Source of the DNA: Defluviitaleaceae bacterium
GTDB lineage: Bacteria > Bacillota_I > Bacilli_A > MOL361 > Turicibacteraceae
DNA: 52,122 nt
Reading direction: 5' to 3'
NCBI GenBank assembly: GCA_009778135.1
Contig: WRKJ01000104.1
Location: 1 to 52,122 of the forward strand
Of the stretch, positions 9,937-19,288 are shown piece after piece (the stretch's first letter is position 1; every line of letters begins with the position of its first letter). The notes beneath the pieces are model-generated. The model did not search any database. It was not told the origin of the DNA and saw nothing but the letters and a program-made list of their open reading frames with translations. Made by a program: the position numbers and the translations under genes.

Positions 9937-9965
9937 ATTCTATCACATTTATTTGAAAGAATCAA
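9937..9965 (-). promoter_or_regulatory. Sigma-A promoter of the UbiA-BtaA-like operon
   Basis: On the minus strand, TTGATT (9960-9965) and TAGAAT (9937-9942) are separated by 17 bp. A TGA just before TAGAAT gives an extended -10 (TGn). It reads into the UbiA gene with a leader of about 100 nt and is the only good promoter seen for the operon. Confidence 0.75.
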
Positions 9966-10050
9966 CATGATTGATAAAAAAAAGAGGCTAAAAAAATTAA
10001 AAAAATGTTTAATTCTAGCGCGTGTGTCCTTTCCATTCAAAACCACATAA

Positions 10051-10075
10051 AAAACTCGTCATTTAGACGAGTTTT
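10051..10075 (-). terminator. Rho-independent terminator after the spoIIQ-like gene
   Basis: AAAACTCGTC (10051-10060) and GACGAGTTTT (10066-10075) make a perfect 10-bp stem with a 5-nt loop. T-rich sequence flanks both sides, so it ends the spoIIQ-like transcript on the minus strand and could also stop plus-strand reading. Confidence 0.85.
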
Positions 10076-10080
10076 GTTTT

Positions 10081-10761
10081 TTATAAGTCATTAACTGTTC
10101 TGCCGATCACCTGTTCAGGGTTAATAAATTCACCACTTTGCATGACTTCTAAGTGAACCACGTTTCCTGCGTCGGGTTCTAAGCGTGAAAGTCCTGTGAC
10201 ACCTAAAGTATCTCCTTGATTCACAGTGCTCCCTACTGAGACAGCGACATCATAGACACCTGTTAAAATGGTTTGTAAGCCTTCTTCGTGATCAATGGTG
10301 ATCATCGTTCCACGTACAGCATCGTCATCAACAATGGCACTCACAGTACCAGACAAGGGTGCGATGACACCGACGACTTCATCTACTTCACATGTAAAGC
10401 TAACGCCTTGAGAAGGATGGCTATATTTTCCACCACCTAGTTCAAAGAAGAAAATACTGCTCGCCAATGCGGTGGCATCTTCTGATGTTTCATCGAAAAA
10501 AGTTGTCGTAATGTTAAAATGCGTTGTGTCGATGGGAACAATGAAGGTTTCTTGTACCGCAACGACGGGTGTGTCGTCAATGGGGTTGAAAACGGGTTGT
10601 AATTCTTCTTCTGCACCTACTGCAGGAATGTCTGGATCAATGGATCCTGATCCAGTTCGTGTGAGTTGTGTCCAAGCAAAGACTGTGCTCACACCTAACA
10701 ATGCGATTAGTGCAAATGTCACTAAGTCGGCTTTCTTGATAAAGTTTTTTATTTTATTCAT
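10081..10761 (-). CDS. spoIIQ: SpoIIQ-like forespore membrane protein (degenerate M23/LytM domain)
   Basis: The 226-residue protein has a short cytoplasmic tail, one membrane helix (about residues 12-30) and a C-terminal LytM-like domain. Where active M23 peptidases have HxGxD and HLHFE zinc motifs, this one reads SQGVSF and VVHLEV, so most zinc ligands appear lost. SpoIIQ uses such a domain as a structural plug: it meets SpoIIIAH across the intermembrane space in the engulfment channel. Position directly after spoIID supports this call. The ATG at 10761 follows GAGGTGAT; an upstream in-frame Met is less well placed. A catalytic M23 endopeptidase is less likely because of the missing ligands. 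Confidence 0.78.
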   Translation of the reverse strand: MNKIKNFIKKADLVTFALIALLGVSTVFAWTQLTRTGSGSIDPDIPAVGAEEELQPVFNPIDDTPVVAVQETFIVPIDTTHFNITTTFFDETSEDATALASSIFFFELGGGKYSHPSQGVSFTCEVDEVVGVIAPLSGTVSAIVDDDAVRGTMITIDHEEGLQTILTGVYDVAVSVGSTVNQGDTLGVTGLSRLEPDAGNVVHLEVMQSGEFINPEQVIGRTVNDL

Positions 10762-10802
10762 TTCTATCACCTCGCACATATCATGCGCAAGATGATGAGG
10801 TT

Positions 10803-11804
10803 TTATTCACGGTTGATCCGATTTTTTTCCACCAAGGTGACATTTTGATAAAAGTGTTGGAGAATTTCCTCATAGGTATAGCCTTCACGTGCCAAGGCAT
10901 TAGCACCATGTTGACTCATGCCAACGCCATGTCCATGACCATAAGTCGTAAAGGTCACCCCCCCCTCAAAGCTCGTGATGCTAAAAGCTGCTGATCTTAA
11001 TCCCAGTATTTCGCGCACGTCTCTCCCTGTATAAAGATGTGTCCCGATTGCGATCTCACTGACATTTCCTCCTTCGCTATGACTCAATATCTCAATCGTG
11101 TCAGTTGTAATGCCCGCATCTTCGAATGCTGCGCTTAATTCTTCTAATGTGAAGCTTTCACTGACTGAAAAGTTAGCATGGTTCTCATAGCCAGTACTGA
11201 TCACCGAACGTAAATAGGGTCTTGCACCAGCAAAAACATCTTCAGAATTCTCAGTTACCCCACTGCTCATGGCAAAAAACATCGGTGTAATCAATTCACC
11301 CTGATACGTTAAAACAATCCCTTTCGTTGACGTCACCGCTTCTTCTATCGTTGCAAAGTGAAGATCAAAGTGACTGCCCCAGCGTTCTTTTAATTGGTCG
11401 TCATCCAGAAAGACTTGATGCATCACCGTATCTAAGATGTAGTCCTCATGGGCAAGGATTCTAAGGGCATACGTTCGTGCTGCAATGGCTTGGGCACGCA
11501 GCGCATCTAATTCAAATAAAGCCGGCATCTCAGCAGCTACAACACCGATGATGTAGCGCTCAAATTCCATCGTTTCAAATTCGGATGTCGATGCCCGATA
11601 GACAGTCACATCAAAATCATCTGTTTCTGCTGTCTCTGATGACGCATGTGTTTCATCAATGGTGAGTAATAATTTGTCATCTATCTCGCTTGATGTCCCC
11701 CAGACAAACAGCACAGGGATCATCACCAATGTGATTAAAAAAGCACCTGTCAGTCCGAGTGCAATTTTGACATTTGTGGTTAAGTTAATCTTTTTCTTCA
11801 TCAT
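10803..11804 (-). CDS. spoIID: Stage II sporulation protein D (peptidoglycan lytic transglycosylase)
   Basis: About 333 residues with an N-terminal membrane anchor (about 12-35) and a SpoIID/LytB domain. The active-site region reads ERYIIGVVAAEMPALF, with the Glu of AAEMP at the catalytic position. Later conserved pieces are AQAIAARTYAL, PMFFAMSSGVTE and YGHGHGVGMSQHGA near the C-terminus. With SpoIIM and SpoIIP the protein degrades septal peptidoglycan during engulfment. The ATG at 11804 has GGAGG 5 nt upstream. It is followed by the spoIIQ-like gene after a 41-bp gap and preceded by ywzB, an arrangement also known around spoIID in Bacillus. Confidence 0.93.
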   Translation of the reverse strand: MMKKKINLTTNVKIALGLTGAFLITLVMIPVLFVWGTSSEIDDKLLLTIDETHASSETAETDDFDVTVYRASTSEFETMEFERYIIGVVAAEMPALFELDALRAQAIAARTYALRILAHEDYILDTVMHQVFLDDDQLKERWGSHFDLHFATIEEAVTSTKGIVLTYQGELITPMFFAMSSGVTENSEDVFAGARPYLRSVISTGYENHANFSVSESFTLEELSAAFEDAGITTDTIEILSHSEGGNVSEIAIGTHLYTGRDVREILGLRSAAFSITSFEGGVTFTTYGHGHGVGMSQHGANALAREGYTYEEILQHFYQNVTLVEKNRINRE

Positions 11805-11895
11805 AAAAACCTCCATTTATTGCTACGTCTAAACATGGCTATAAATAAAGGTATGCGCGGGTTGAATGACTTAGAACCATTGCTATTTCATGCGT

Positions 11896-12111
11896 CTAAA
11901 AAAGGGTTTCGATGAGTGTGAACACCGTTACGAAGTATTGGATCACTAATTGTGTAATCGCAATGGTTAACACTAAATAAGCGAAGATGAGCATGTTGTC
12001 GGGTGTATGACGTTTAAACATTTCTTCTAATCTTAAAAATTTCAACAGGTGAAAAACAAGTGGCAATAAAGCCAAATGTAAAATAATAATAAAGACATTC
12101 ATGACTTCCAT
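11896..12111 (-). CDS. ywzB: DUF1146 family small membrane protein (YwzB-like)
   Basis: A 71-residue protein with two hydrophobic segments (about 5-24 and 42-66) around a basic, polar turn (LRLEEMFKRHTPDN). Size, topology and position just before spoIID match the DUF1146/YwzB family; its function is not known. The ATG at 12111 follows AGGAGG with a 5-nt gap, and that ribosome site overlaps the stop codon of the Fic gene. The Fic gene and ywzB are therefore packed together, although they are not functionally related as far as known. Confidence 0.8.
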   Translation of the reverse strand: MEVMNVFIIILHLALLPLVFHLLKFLRLEEMFKRHTPDNMLIFAYLVLTIAITQLVIQYFVTVFTLIETLF

Positions 12112-12120
12112 GGCGACCTC

Positions 12121-12816
12121 CTAGATGTTAACTTGCATCGCTTCTTTATTCAAAAAACGTCGACTTCTATCGGCTTCAACAGCCATTAACTGCTTAGCAA
12201 ACGCAGTAAATCCTGACACATCATCTGTCGCTAAAAAGTTAAGATAAGCCGTGCGTTGTGCCCCTTTGATAATCAGTGGATAATGATCTGTTTTTAAAAG
12301 TAAGAAGTTCATTAACATCCGACCGGTGCGACCATTGCCATCTGAATAAGGATGTATTTTTTCAAATTCAATATGACTGCTTGTGATCACTTCAATCACG
12401 CCATCCTCATTTGCAACAGATAGCTGATAAGCTGTGTTTTCAACCCATTGCTGCATCAACATCGGTGTCTGTCTAACGGTTGCAGTCACTAAATCAGCAC
12501 CTAGAATTGCATTTTCATGCTGCTTGAATGTGCCAGCGTCATATGCCAATCTGTCCATGAGTCGTCTATGAACCTGATTCACCAAAGAAATTGATAACGG
12601 TTCATCATTGTTAACACATGCGAGTACATATTCAAATGCACCACGATGATTGTCGATCTCATAAAACTCACGCTTGCTAGGTGCCCCAGGGATTGTACCA
12701 TGTAAAATAATCGAAACCGTATCAGCTAAGCTAATGGTATTGCCTTCAATTGCGCTGGAATGATGCGCCAACCGAACCAGTACATCATCTAAATATGCCA
12801 AACTCATGTGCTTCAT
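12121..12816 (-). CDS. Fic-domain protein with N-terminal inhibitory motif
   Basis: The 231-residue protein carries the Fic catalytic loop HPYSDGNGRTGR (about residues 156-167; consensus HPFxxGNGRxxR). Fic enzymes usually transfer AMP from ATP to Ser, Thr or Tyr of a target. Near the N-terminus is SSAIEGN (20-26), the (S/T)xxxE(G/N) inhibitory motif, with E24 as the residue expected to block ATP gamma-phosphate binding. The inhibitory helix is therefore in the same chain (class II arrangement). The Tyr for Phe change in the loop is common and tolerated. It lies 57 bp after mntA and may share that transcript. The target is unknown. Confidence 0.9.
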   Translation of the reverse strand: MKHMSLAYLDDVLVRLAHHSSAIEGNTISLADTVSIILHGTIPGAPSKREFYEIDNHRGAFEYVLACVNNDEPLSISLVNQVHRRLMDRLAYDAGTFKQHENAILGADLVTATVRQTPMLMQQWVENTAYQLSVANEDGVIEVITSSHIEFEKIHPYSDGNGRTGRMLMNFLLLKTDHYPLIIKGAQRTAYLNFLATDDVSGFTAFAKQLMAVEADRSRRFLNKEAMQVNI

Positions 12817-12873
12817 GATCTAGTGACCTCCTTTTGGATCGCCAATATGCGCGATTACTTGTGATTTTCTGCA

Positions 12874-13179
12874 CTAGCCTTCATGCAGCTTAACACAGCT
12901 TTTATCAATAATAGAGCGAAAGTTTTCTGAACTTCCCCAGTAATCAATGACATCTACTCTAAAGCTAAGCTCACTTTCTTCAAAAGCTTCTTTTAATGCG
13001 CCCCATTCGCTAATCGTTAAATGATTGCCATCATGTTTCACAAAAGCTAAGTCTAAATCGGAGAATTTTTTATGCGTGCCTTTAAAACGTGAACCAAATG
13101 CCAAAACATGTCCATTTTTGAAATGTTGTTTTAAGATCGCTAATACTTCTTTCATTTCTAATTCGGTCATATGAATCAT
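12874..13179 (-). CDS. mntA: MntA-type antitoxin (minimal nucleotidyltransferase)
   Basis: A 101-residue nucleotidyltransferase with an exact GSx10DxD active site: G29-S30, then D41 and D43. This is the motif of MntA antitoxins, which neutralise HepT by adding AMP units to its tyrosine. GGAGG lies 10 nt before the ATG at 13179, and the start overlaps the hepT stop (TGATG), so the two are translated together. HI0073-like proteins of the same fold without antitoxin function exist, but the pairing with a motif-complete HEPN gene supports the toxin-antitoxin reading. Confidence 0.88.
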   Translation of the reverse strand: MIHMTELEMKEVLAILKQHFKNGHVLAFGSRFKGTHKKFSDLDLAFVKHDGNHLTISEWGALKEAFEESELSFRVDVIDYWGSSENFRSIIDKSCVKLHEG

Positions 13180-13592
13180 CAGTTCCGCTCCTCCAAAGCG
13201 TTGTATAAAGCAATCACGTCATCTTTAAATGCCAATGCGTCTACAACGACACGATTTGCTTTTTCTTCATCGTATGTATGAGAGGTGATATTGCGTGTTT
13301 CATTGTATTTAAACCATTTTGAAACGTCGTCAATTAAGCCATTTTCTGCTGCATAACGAAATAACTCACGTCGTGAGAAAACATGACCAGTTGTTGGACT
13401 CACATTAATTTCAAGCCAACGTTTAATAAATTTCCAAGCAAGTTCATAAGTGAATTCAAAATTTTGAACGACACCCGCTTTAAGAAGTTGAACATGTGCG
13501 TCATCGGGACTACTTTTAAATGATTCATAGATCCGAATCGCTGACTCTAATGAACGGATAGCTCGGTGAAAACTCGTTAAATCTAACTCCAT
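13179..13592 (-). CDS. hepT: HepT-type HEPN toxin (putative RNase)
   Basis: About 137 residues, mainly helical, in the HI0074/HEPN family. It contains RNITSHTY (R100, H105, Y107), an exact Rx4HxY motif: Arg and His are the RNase residues and the Tyr is the one that MntA AMPylates in described HepT/MntA pairs. The ATG at 13592 is preceded by AGGTGA; a GTG at 13601 and ATG at 13598 are alternatives. It forms a bicistron with mntA, toxin first. The pair sits between rpiB and ywzB-spoIID, which are core genes, so it looks like a small acquired insertion. Confidence 0.88.
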   Translation of the reverse strand: MELDLTSFHRAIRSLESAIRIYESFKSSPDDAHVQLLKAGVVQNFEFTYELAWKFIKRWLEINVSPTTGHVFSRRELFRYAAENGLIDDVSKWFKYNETRNITSHTYDEEKANRVVVDALAFKDDVIALYNALEERN

Positions 13593-13681
13593 ATCCATCA
13601 CCTACTTTTCTCAAATCAAATCTCGCCGAATCGGATTCTCCTGGCAAATTCATAGGTGCCCCAGGTCTTAATCCGCCATTC

Positions 13682-14137
13682 CTAGTTCGATTCATTTCCT
13701 TCATATGCCGCAATTTTATCCAACCGGTTTGCATGATGTTCTCCCATAAATGCCTCGCCCAACCATGTTTGAACAATCATTTTCGCCAATTCATCCCCAA
13801 TGACACGACCACCCATGGCAAGGACATTGGAATCATTATGTTGACGGGTTGCTTTAGCAGTAAAGACATCGTGTACCAATGCACAGCGCACCCCTTTAAC
13901 TTTATTAGCAGCAATGCTAATGCCAACACCCGTTCCACAAATTAAAATCCCGCGATCAAATTCACCAGCTGCTACTTTAGAACCGACTGTGAAAGCATAA
14001 TCTGGATAGTCCACACTGCCACATGTGTAACAACCAAAATCTTCATACGTCATGTTTAACGATTCCAATAGTTCGACGATTTTTTGTTTAAGCTCAAACC
14101 CACCATGATCTCCGGCAATTGCCACTTTTAATGTCAT
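13682..14137 (-). CDS. rpiB: Ribose-5-phosphate isomerase B / sugar-phosphate isomerase
   Basis: A 151-residue RpiB/LacAB-family isomerase, interconverting ribose 5-phosphate and ribulose 5-phosphate. It shows the usual IAGDHGGFELK start, DFGCYT, the catalytic Cys in GILICGTGVGISIAANK, and the RHNDSNVLAMGGRVIG stretch (RQHNDSN here). I chose the ATG at 14137, which has AAGGAG 9 nt upstream and gives the family's normal N-terminus; a further upstream in-frame ATG adds eight unmatched residues. It follows the ATP synthase terminator, so it has its own transcription or reads through. Confidence 0.92.
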   Translation of the reverse strand: MTLKVAIAGDHGGFELKQKIVELLESLNMTYEDFGCYTCGSVDYPDYAFTVGSKVAAGEFDRGILICGTGVGISIAANKVKGVRCALVHDVFTAKATRQHNDSNVLAMGGRVIGDELAKMIVQTWLGEAFMGEHHANRLDKIAAYEGNESN

Positions 14138-14251
14138 TGTTAACGACTCCTTATCAACCATTTAAATTAGTATATCAGATTTCAAAACAAAAATAAACTT
14201 TTTCTTACCCCTTATTTTAAGTTGCGTGGACGCGACCTCATGCTAAAGAAA

Positions 14252-14279
14252 TAATTGCTCCCAAAGACAAGAGCAATTA
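14252..14279 (-). terminator. Terminator of the ATP synthase operon
   Basis: TAATTGCTC (14271-14279 on the minus strand) and GAGCAATTA (14252-14260) form a perfect 9-bp stem with a 10-nt loop, followed by TTTCTTT. The atpC stop codon lies within the upstream arm. Confidence 0.8.
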
Positions 14280-14672
14280 CTGTGGTTTATTTAATTGACT
14301 TAACAAACGATAAAGCTCCATTTCCGACTTAATCAATTGATTCCGCTTTTTCATGGCTTCTTCTGATCTTGCTTGTTGGCGTGTTTCCATTTCTTCCATC
14401 ACACCCGCATGATCTGAGCGTAAACCTGTTTGTGCAAGGATGTTCACTTGGTTATGAGACACTTCTAAAATACCACCATCAATGCCCACATAAACATCTG
14501 CTGCTTCTTGTACTTTCAGACGAATGACACCAGCTTTTAAAAGCGAAATCATCGGTGCATGATCACCTAAAACACTGAATCCGCCATCAACGCCTGGTGC
14601 ATGGACGCCACTAACTGCGCCTTCAAAAAGCGCTTCATCAGGTGTCACAATGCGAACAGTTATCTTATTCAT
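14277..14672 (-). CDS. atpC: ATP synthase F1 epsilon subunit
   Basis: A 131-residue epsilon subunit: N-terminal beta-sandwich (TVRIVTPDEALFEGAVSGVHAPGVDGGFSVL in outline, with DHAPMISLLKAG) and a C-terminal helical hairpin (EEMETRQQARSEEAMKK). It is part of the central stalk and can inhibit ATP hydrolysis through the C-terminal helices. A GGAGGTG site precedes the ATG at 14672, 13 bp after atpD. It is the last gene of the operon; its stop codon is inside the terminator stem. Confidence 0.95.
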   Translation of the reverse strand: MNKITVRIVTPDEALFEGAVSGVHAPGVDGGFSVLGDHAPMISLLKAGVIRLKVQEAADVYVGIDGGILEVSHNQVNILAQTGLRSDHAGVMEEMETRQQARSEEAMKKRNQLIKSEMELYRLLSQLNKPQ

Positions 14673-14685
14673 TGCTTCACCTCCG

Positions 14686-16116
<1,431 letters not shown>

Positions 16117-16202
16117 CTAAACGTTTTTATCGCACAAGCCCATCCTCATTTTAACTTTGTTTTCAAGAAAAACCTTATGATGTACAATGACCCCATAGAT
16201 CA

Positions 16203-16244
16203 ATTTATTTTTCTATTGAAACACATTTCAACAGAAAAATAAAT
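16203..16244 (-). repeat. Long inverted repeat in the atpG-atpD gap
   Basis: Arms ATTTATTTTTCT (16203-16214) and AGAAAAATAAAT (16233-16244) pair perfectly over 12 bp. After one mismatch a further 6 bp (TTGAAA/TTTCAA) pair around a 4-nt loop. The 42-nt hairpin lies in the gap between atpG and atpD, with a second weaker stem at about 16250-16276. It may set mRNA stability or processing between the alpha-gamma and beta-epsilon parts of the operon. It could also be a weak internal terminator, but no clean U-tract follows on the minus strand. Confidence 0.6.
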
Positions 16245-16322
16245 GCTGTAAGCAATCGCGCACAAGCGGGGTTGCGTCAAGACTTACTTCCAAAGAAAAA
16301 TAAGCAGGCGTGCACGATCTGT

Positions 16323-17195
16323 TCATGACTTCTTTTTAATTTTTAACGCAGCAGCACCACCCACAATCTCATTAATTTCTTGGGTAATCGCTGCTTGGCG
16401 TGCTCGGTTGTAAATTAACGCTGACTCTTTGATAATTTCCATGGCATTATCTGTTGCACTCTTCATGGCATTCATCCGTGACGCATGTTCAGAAAGCTTG
16501 GCTTTTAACACATTGTGATAAATGCTTCCACTTAAATACTTCACCAACAGCTGTTGTAGAATCTCTTCTTGATTTGGTGAAAAATAATAATCCGGATTGA
16601 ATTTGTGATCAGTGGTCATCGGCTGAAGTGGTAAGATCTGTTCCATTTCTGGCTCTTGAACCATTTTTGACACATAGTTGTTATAAATCATGACAACTTG
16701 ATCCACTTCACCATTGAGATAATCCGTGATGATTTGATTAACCAAAGGTGCAATGTCTGTATAAATCATCTCATCTGGCACAAACATGTACTGATTTTCC
16801 ATGGTTGTTTTTAAACGGTTTTTGCCATAGTCAAACCCTTTACTGCCAATCATGTAGATTTTATAAGCTGTTGCTTGATTTAATTGCTGTTGCAACAGTT
16901 TTAACGTGTTGTTATTATAACCACCTGCTAATCCCCGGTCTGACGTGTTAACCAAATAAGCCGTGCACGGGTTGTGACCACTCGGATTAAATAACACATG
17001 GTCTTCAACAGGTAGTGTCGCCATCACATGCTTTAACGTTGTCTCAAGGGTTTTAACATAGCTGTCATGTTGTCTCACTTTGTTTTCTGCTTTTGTCAAT
17101 TTGGCAGCTGAAACCATCTGCATCGCTTTCGTTATTTTGCTCATGTTTTGCGTCGATACCATTTTAGATTTAATCTCATTCATGGATTGAGACAT
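16323..17195 (-). CDS. atpG: ATP synthase F1 gamma subunit
   Basis: A 290-residue gamma subunit, the rotating shaft of F1. The N-terminal helix reads MNEIKSKMVSTQNMSKITKAMQMVSAAKL in outline, and the C-terminal helix RMNAMKSATDNAMEIIKESALIYNRARQAAITQE carries the typical signature. The ATG at 17195 follows GGTGA by 6 nt; an in-frame GTG at 17201 is possible. It is 22 bp after atpA. The following gap to atpD is unusually long and structured. Confidence 0.96.
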   Translation of the reverse strand: MSQSMNEIKSKMVSTQNMSKITKAMQMVSAAKLTKAENKVRQHDSYVKTLETTLKHVMATLPVEDHVLFNPSGHNPCTAYLVNTSDRGLAGGYNNNTLKLLQQQLNQATAYKIYMIGSKGFDYGKNRLKTTMENQYMFVPDEMIYTDIAPLVNQIITDYLNGEVDQVVMIYNNYVSKMVQEPEMEQILPLQPMTTDHKFNPDYYFSPNQEEILQQLLVKYLSGSIYHNVLKAKLSEHASRMNAMKSATDNAMEIIKESALIYNRARQAAITQEINEIVGGAAALKIKKKS

Positions 17196-17217
17196 GACCA
17201 CTCACCAACTTCTCATT

Positions 17218-18720
17218 TTAATTTTTAAACGCTTGCTTAAATGCTTCGATGGCAACCTTTAACTGCGCGTCTTCTGGTAAATCTTTCGTCGTGCGGATAT
17301 GATCTAAAATCGCTGTATGCGCATTGTCCAAAAACTGATACAGTTCTCGTTCAAAGCGTCCAATTTCTGAAACGTCAATATCATCTAAATACCCATTGAT
17401 CAATGCGTAAAGCACACACACTTGTTTTTCAACAGGAATCGGTTGATTGACAGGTTGTTTTAAGACTTCAACCGTTCGTTCACCACGTGCAAGTCGTTTA
17501 CGGGTCTCTTCATCTAAATCAGAACCAAATTGAGAAAAAGCTTCTAACTCGCGATAAGACGCCAAATCTAAACGGAGTGTTCCTGCTACTTTTTTCATGG
17601 CTTTAATTTGTGCAGCACCACCAACCCGAGATACTGACAGTCCCGCATCAATGGCAGGCCTGATGCCCGAATGGAAATAATTTGACTTTAAAAAGATTTG
17701 ACCATCTGTAATGGAAATCACGTTGGTTGCGACGTAAGCAGATAAATCACCTGCTTGTGTTTCAATAAAGGGTAACGCTGTAATAGAACCGCCACCTAAT
17801 GCATCATTGAGTTTCGCTGCGCGTTCAAGTAATCTTGAATGCAAATAAAAGACATCTCCTGGGTAAGCTTCACGTCCAGGTGGTCGTTGCAAAAGTAACG
17901 ATAACTCGCGGTAAGCTGCTGCTTGTTTCGACAAGTCATCATACACGATCAACACATGCTTCCCTTGGTACATAAAGTCTTCTGCAATGGTCACACCCGT
18001 ATAAGGTGATACATAAAGCATCGGTGCTGGTTGAGAAGCTGATGCTGAAATCACAACGGTGTAAGCCATGGCATCATGACGCCTTAATGTTTCGACCACT
18101 GAATTAACGGTCGATTCTTTTTGACCAATGGCCACATACACACAAATGACATCTTGACCTTTTTGATTTAAAATGGTATCAACAGCAATCGCCGTTTTTC
18201 CTGTTTGACGGTCACCAATAATCAGTTCGCGTTGACCACGACCAATGGGCACTAACGCATCAATGGATTTAATCCCTGTTTGCAACGGCTCTTCAACAGA
18301 TTTTCTCGCCATCACACCTGAAGCTTTCACTTCAATGGGACGTTCTTTTTTCGCATTTAATGCGCCTAAACCATCAATGGGATTGCCCAAAGCATCAAGA
18401 ACACGACCAATCAGTTCTTCTCCGACGGGTACAGACATAATTTGTCCTGTTCGCTTCACTTCATCTTTTTCTTTAACTTGTCGATAATCACCAAAAATGA
18501 TGACACCTACATTGGAAAGATCTAAGTTTTGAGCCATCCCTTTAACACCTGTTGAAAATTCTAGAATCTCGCCAGCCATGACATTGGTTAACCCGTTAAC
18601 ACGCGCAATCCCATCTCCGACACTGATGACAGTTCCCGTTTCGCTAATGTCTAAGATGCGTTCATAATTTTCAATTTTATCTTTTAATCTTGCACTCATC
18701 TGTTCTAAATTGATGGACAT
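17218..18720 (-). CDS. atpA: ATP synthase F1 alpha subunit
   Basis: A 500-residue alpha subunit, the non-catalytic nucleotide-binding partner of beta. Visible features are the P-loop [42 protein letters not shown] and the signature region [17 protein letters not shown]. It ends with a Lys-rich tail similar to Bacillus alpha. The ATG at 18720 is preceded by GAGGTGAG, 13 bp after atpH. Nothing is unusual in the gene. Confidence 0.97.
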   Translation of the reverse strand: MSINLEQMSARLKDKIENYERILDISETGTVISVGDGIARVNGLTNVMAGEILEFSTGVKGMAQNLDLSNVGVIIFGDYRQVKEKDEVKRTGQIMSVPVGEELIGRVLDALGNPIDGLGALNAKKERPIEVKASGVMARKSVEEPLQTGIKSIDALVPIGRGQRELIIGDRQTGKTAIAVDTILNQKGQDVICVYVAIGQKESTVNSVVETLRRHDAMAYTVVISASASQPAPMLYVSPYTGVTIAEDFMYQGKHVLIVYDDLSKQAAAYRELSLLLQRPPGREAYPGDVFYLHSRLLERAAKLNDALGGGSITALPFIETQAGDLSAYVATNVISITDGQIFLKSNYFHSGIRPAIDAGLSVSRVGGAAQIKAMKKVAGTLRLDLASYRELEAFSQFGSDLDEETRKRLARGERTVEVLKQPVNQPIPVEKQVCVLYALINGYLDDIDVSEIGRFERELYQFLDNAHTAILDHIRTTKDLPEDAQLKVAIEAFKQAFKN

Positions 18721-18733
18721 GTTTGACTCACCT

Positions 18734-19288
18734 CTATTCTAAATCCACTTTTTTGATTGATGCACGCAACGCTTCTAGTTGAGTGGCAATGGTGTCATCA
18801 TAAACTTGACTTTCCAATTCAACTTTGTAGCCACCTATTAAAGACGCATCAACGACTTCTTTAAATCTGACTTGCTTACCTGTTTTTTGAGAAAAGGCAG
18901 CCACCAATCTTTCCAATTGATGCGTTTTTAAAGGATGTACACTGTAAACAACGCCTTCAATGATGTTCAAATGGTCATCTAAATATTGACGAACTGTTTC
19001 GTCATAGATACGTTCAACACTTTCTAAGCGATCAAACCCTTCTTCTTCGACTAAAGTCGTTAAAAAATGAATCACTGTGGCTGAAATATCACCTGAAAAA
19101 CTTTCTTCAATCAATTGCTTTTTCTGCTGAATTGTCATCGTCGGCATGTTTAAAATGTCATTGAATCGAGGTTGAGCTTTCAAAACTTCAATGATATTTT
19201 TTAACTCATCACGAATTAGTTCCACCTGATTGGTTTTTGCGCCATCAATAAACAACTGCCAAGCATAAACTTCGTTATTTTTAACCAT
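18734..19288 (-). CDS. atpH: ATP synthase delta subunit (OSCP)
   Basis: About 184 residues, the peripheral-stalk subunit that fixes F1 to the b dimer. The all-helical N-terminal domain ([22 protein letters not shown]) and the C-terminal segment with [22 protein letters not shown] match the family; the last is the conserved delta signature. The start at 19288 has AGGT about 7 nt upstream and overlaps the end of atpF by 8 bp. A further ATG at 19294 is too close to that site. Confidence 0.93.
   Translation of the reverse strand: MVKNNEVYAWQLFIDGAKTNQVELIRDELKNIIEVLKAQPRFNDILNMPTMTIQQKKQLIEESFSGDISATVIHFLTTLVEEEGFDRLESVERIYDETVRQYLDDHLNIIEGVVYSVHPLKTHQLERLVAAFSQKTGKQVRFKEVVDASLIGGYKVELESQVYDDTIATQLEALRASIKKVDLE

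Noticed and set aside
13525-13776. Open reading frame of 83 codons spanning the end of rpiB and the start of hepT on the minus strand
   Set aside because: It runs in a different frame across two well-supported genes and has no ribosome site; the 80-bp interval between them holds only small inverted repeats.
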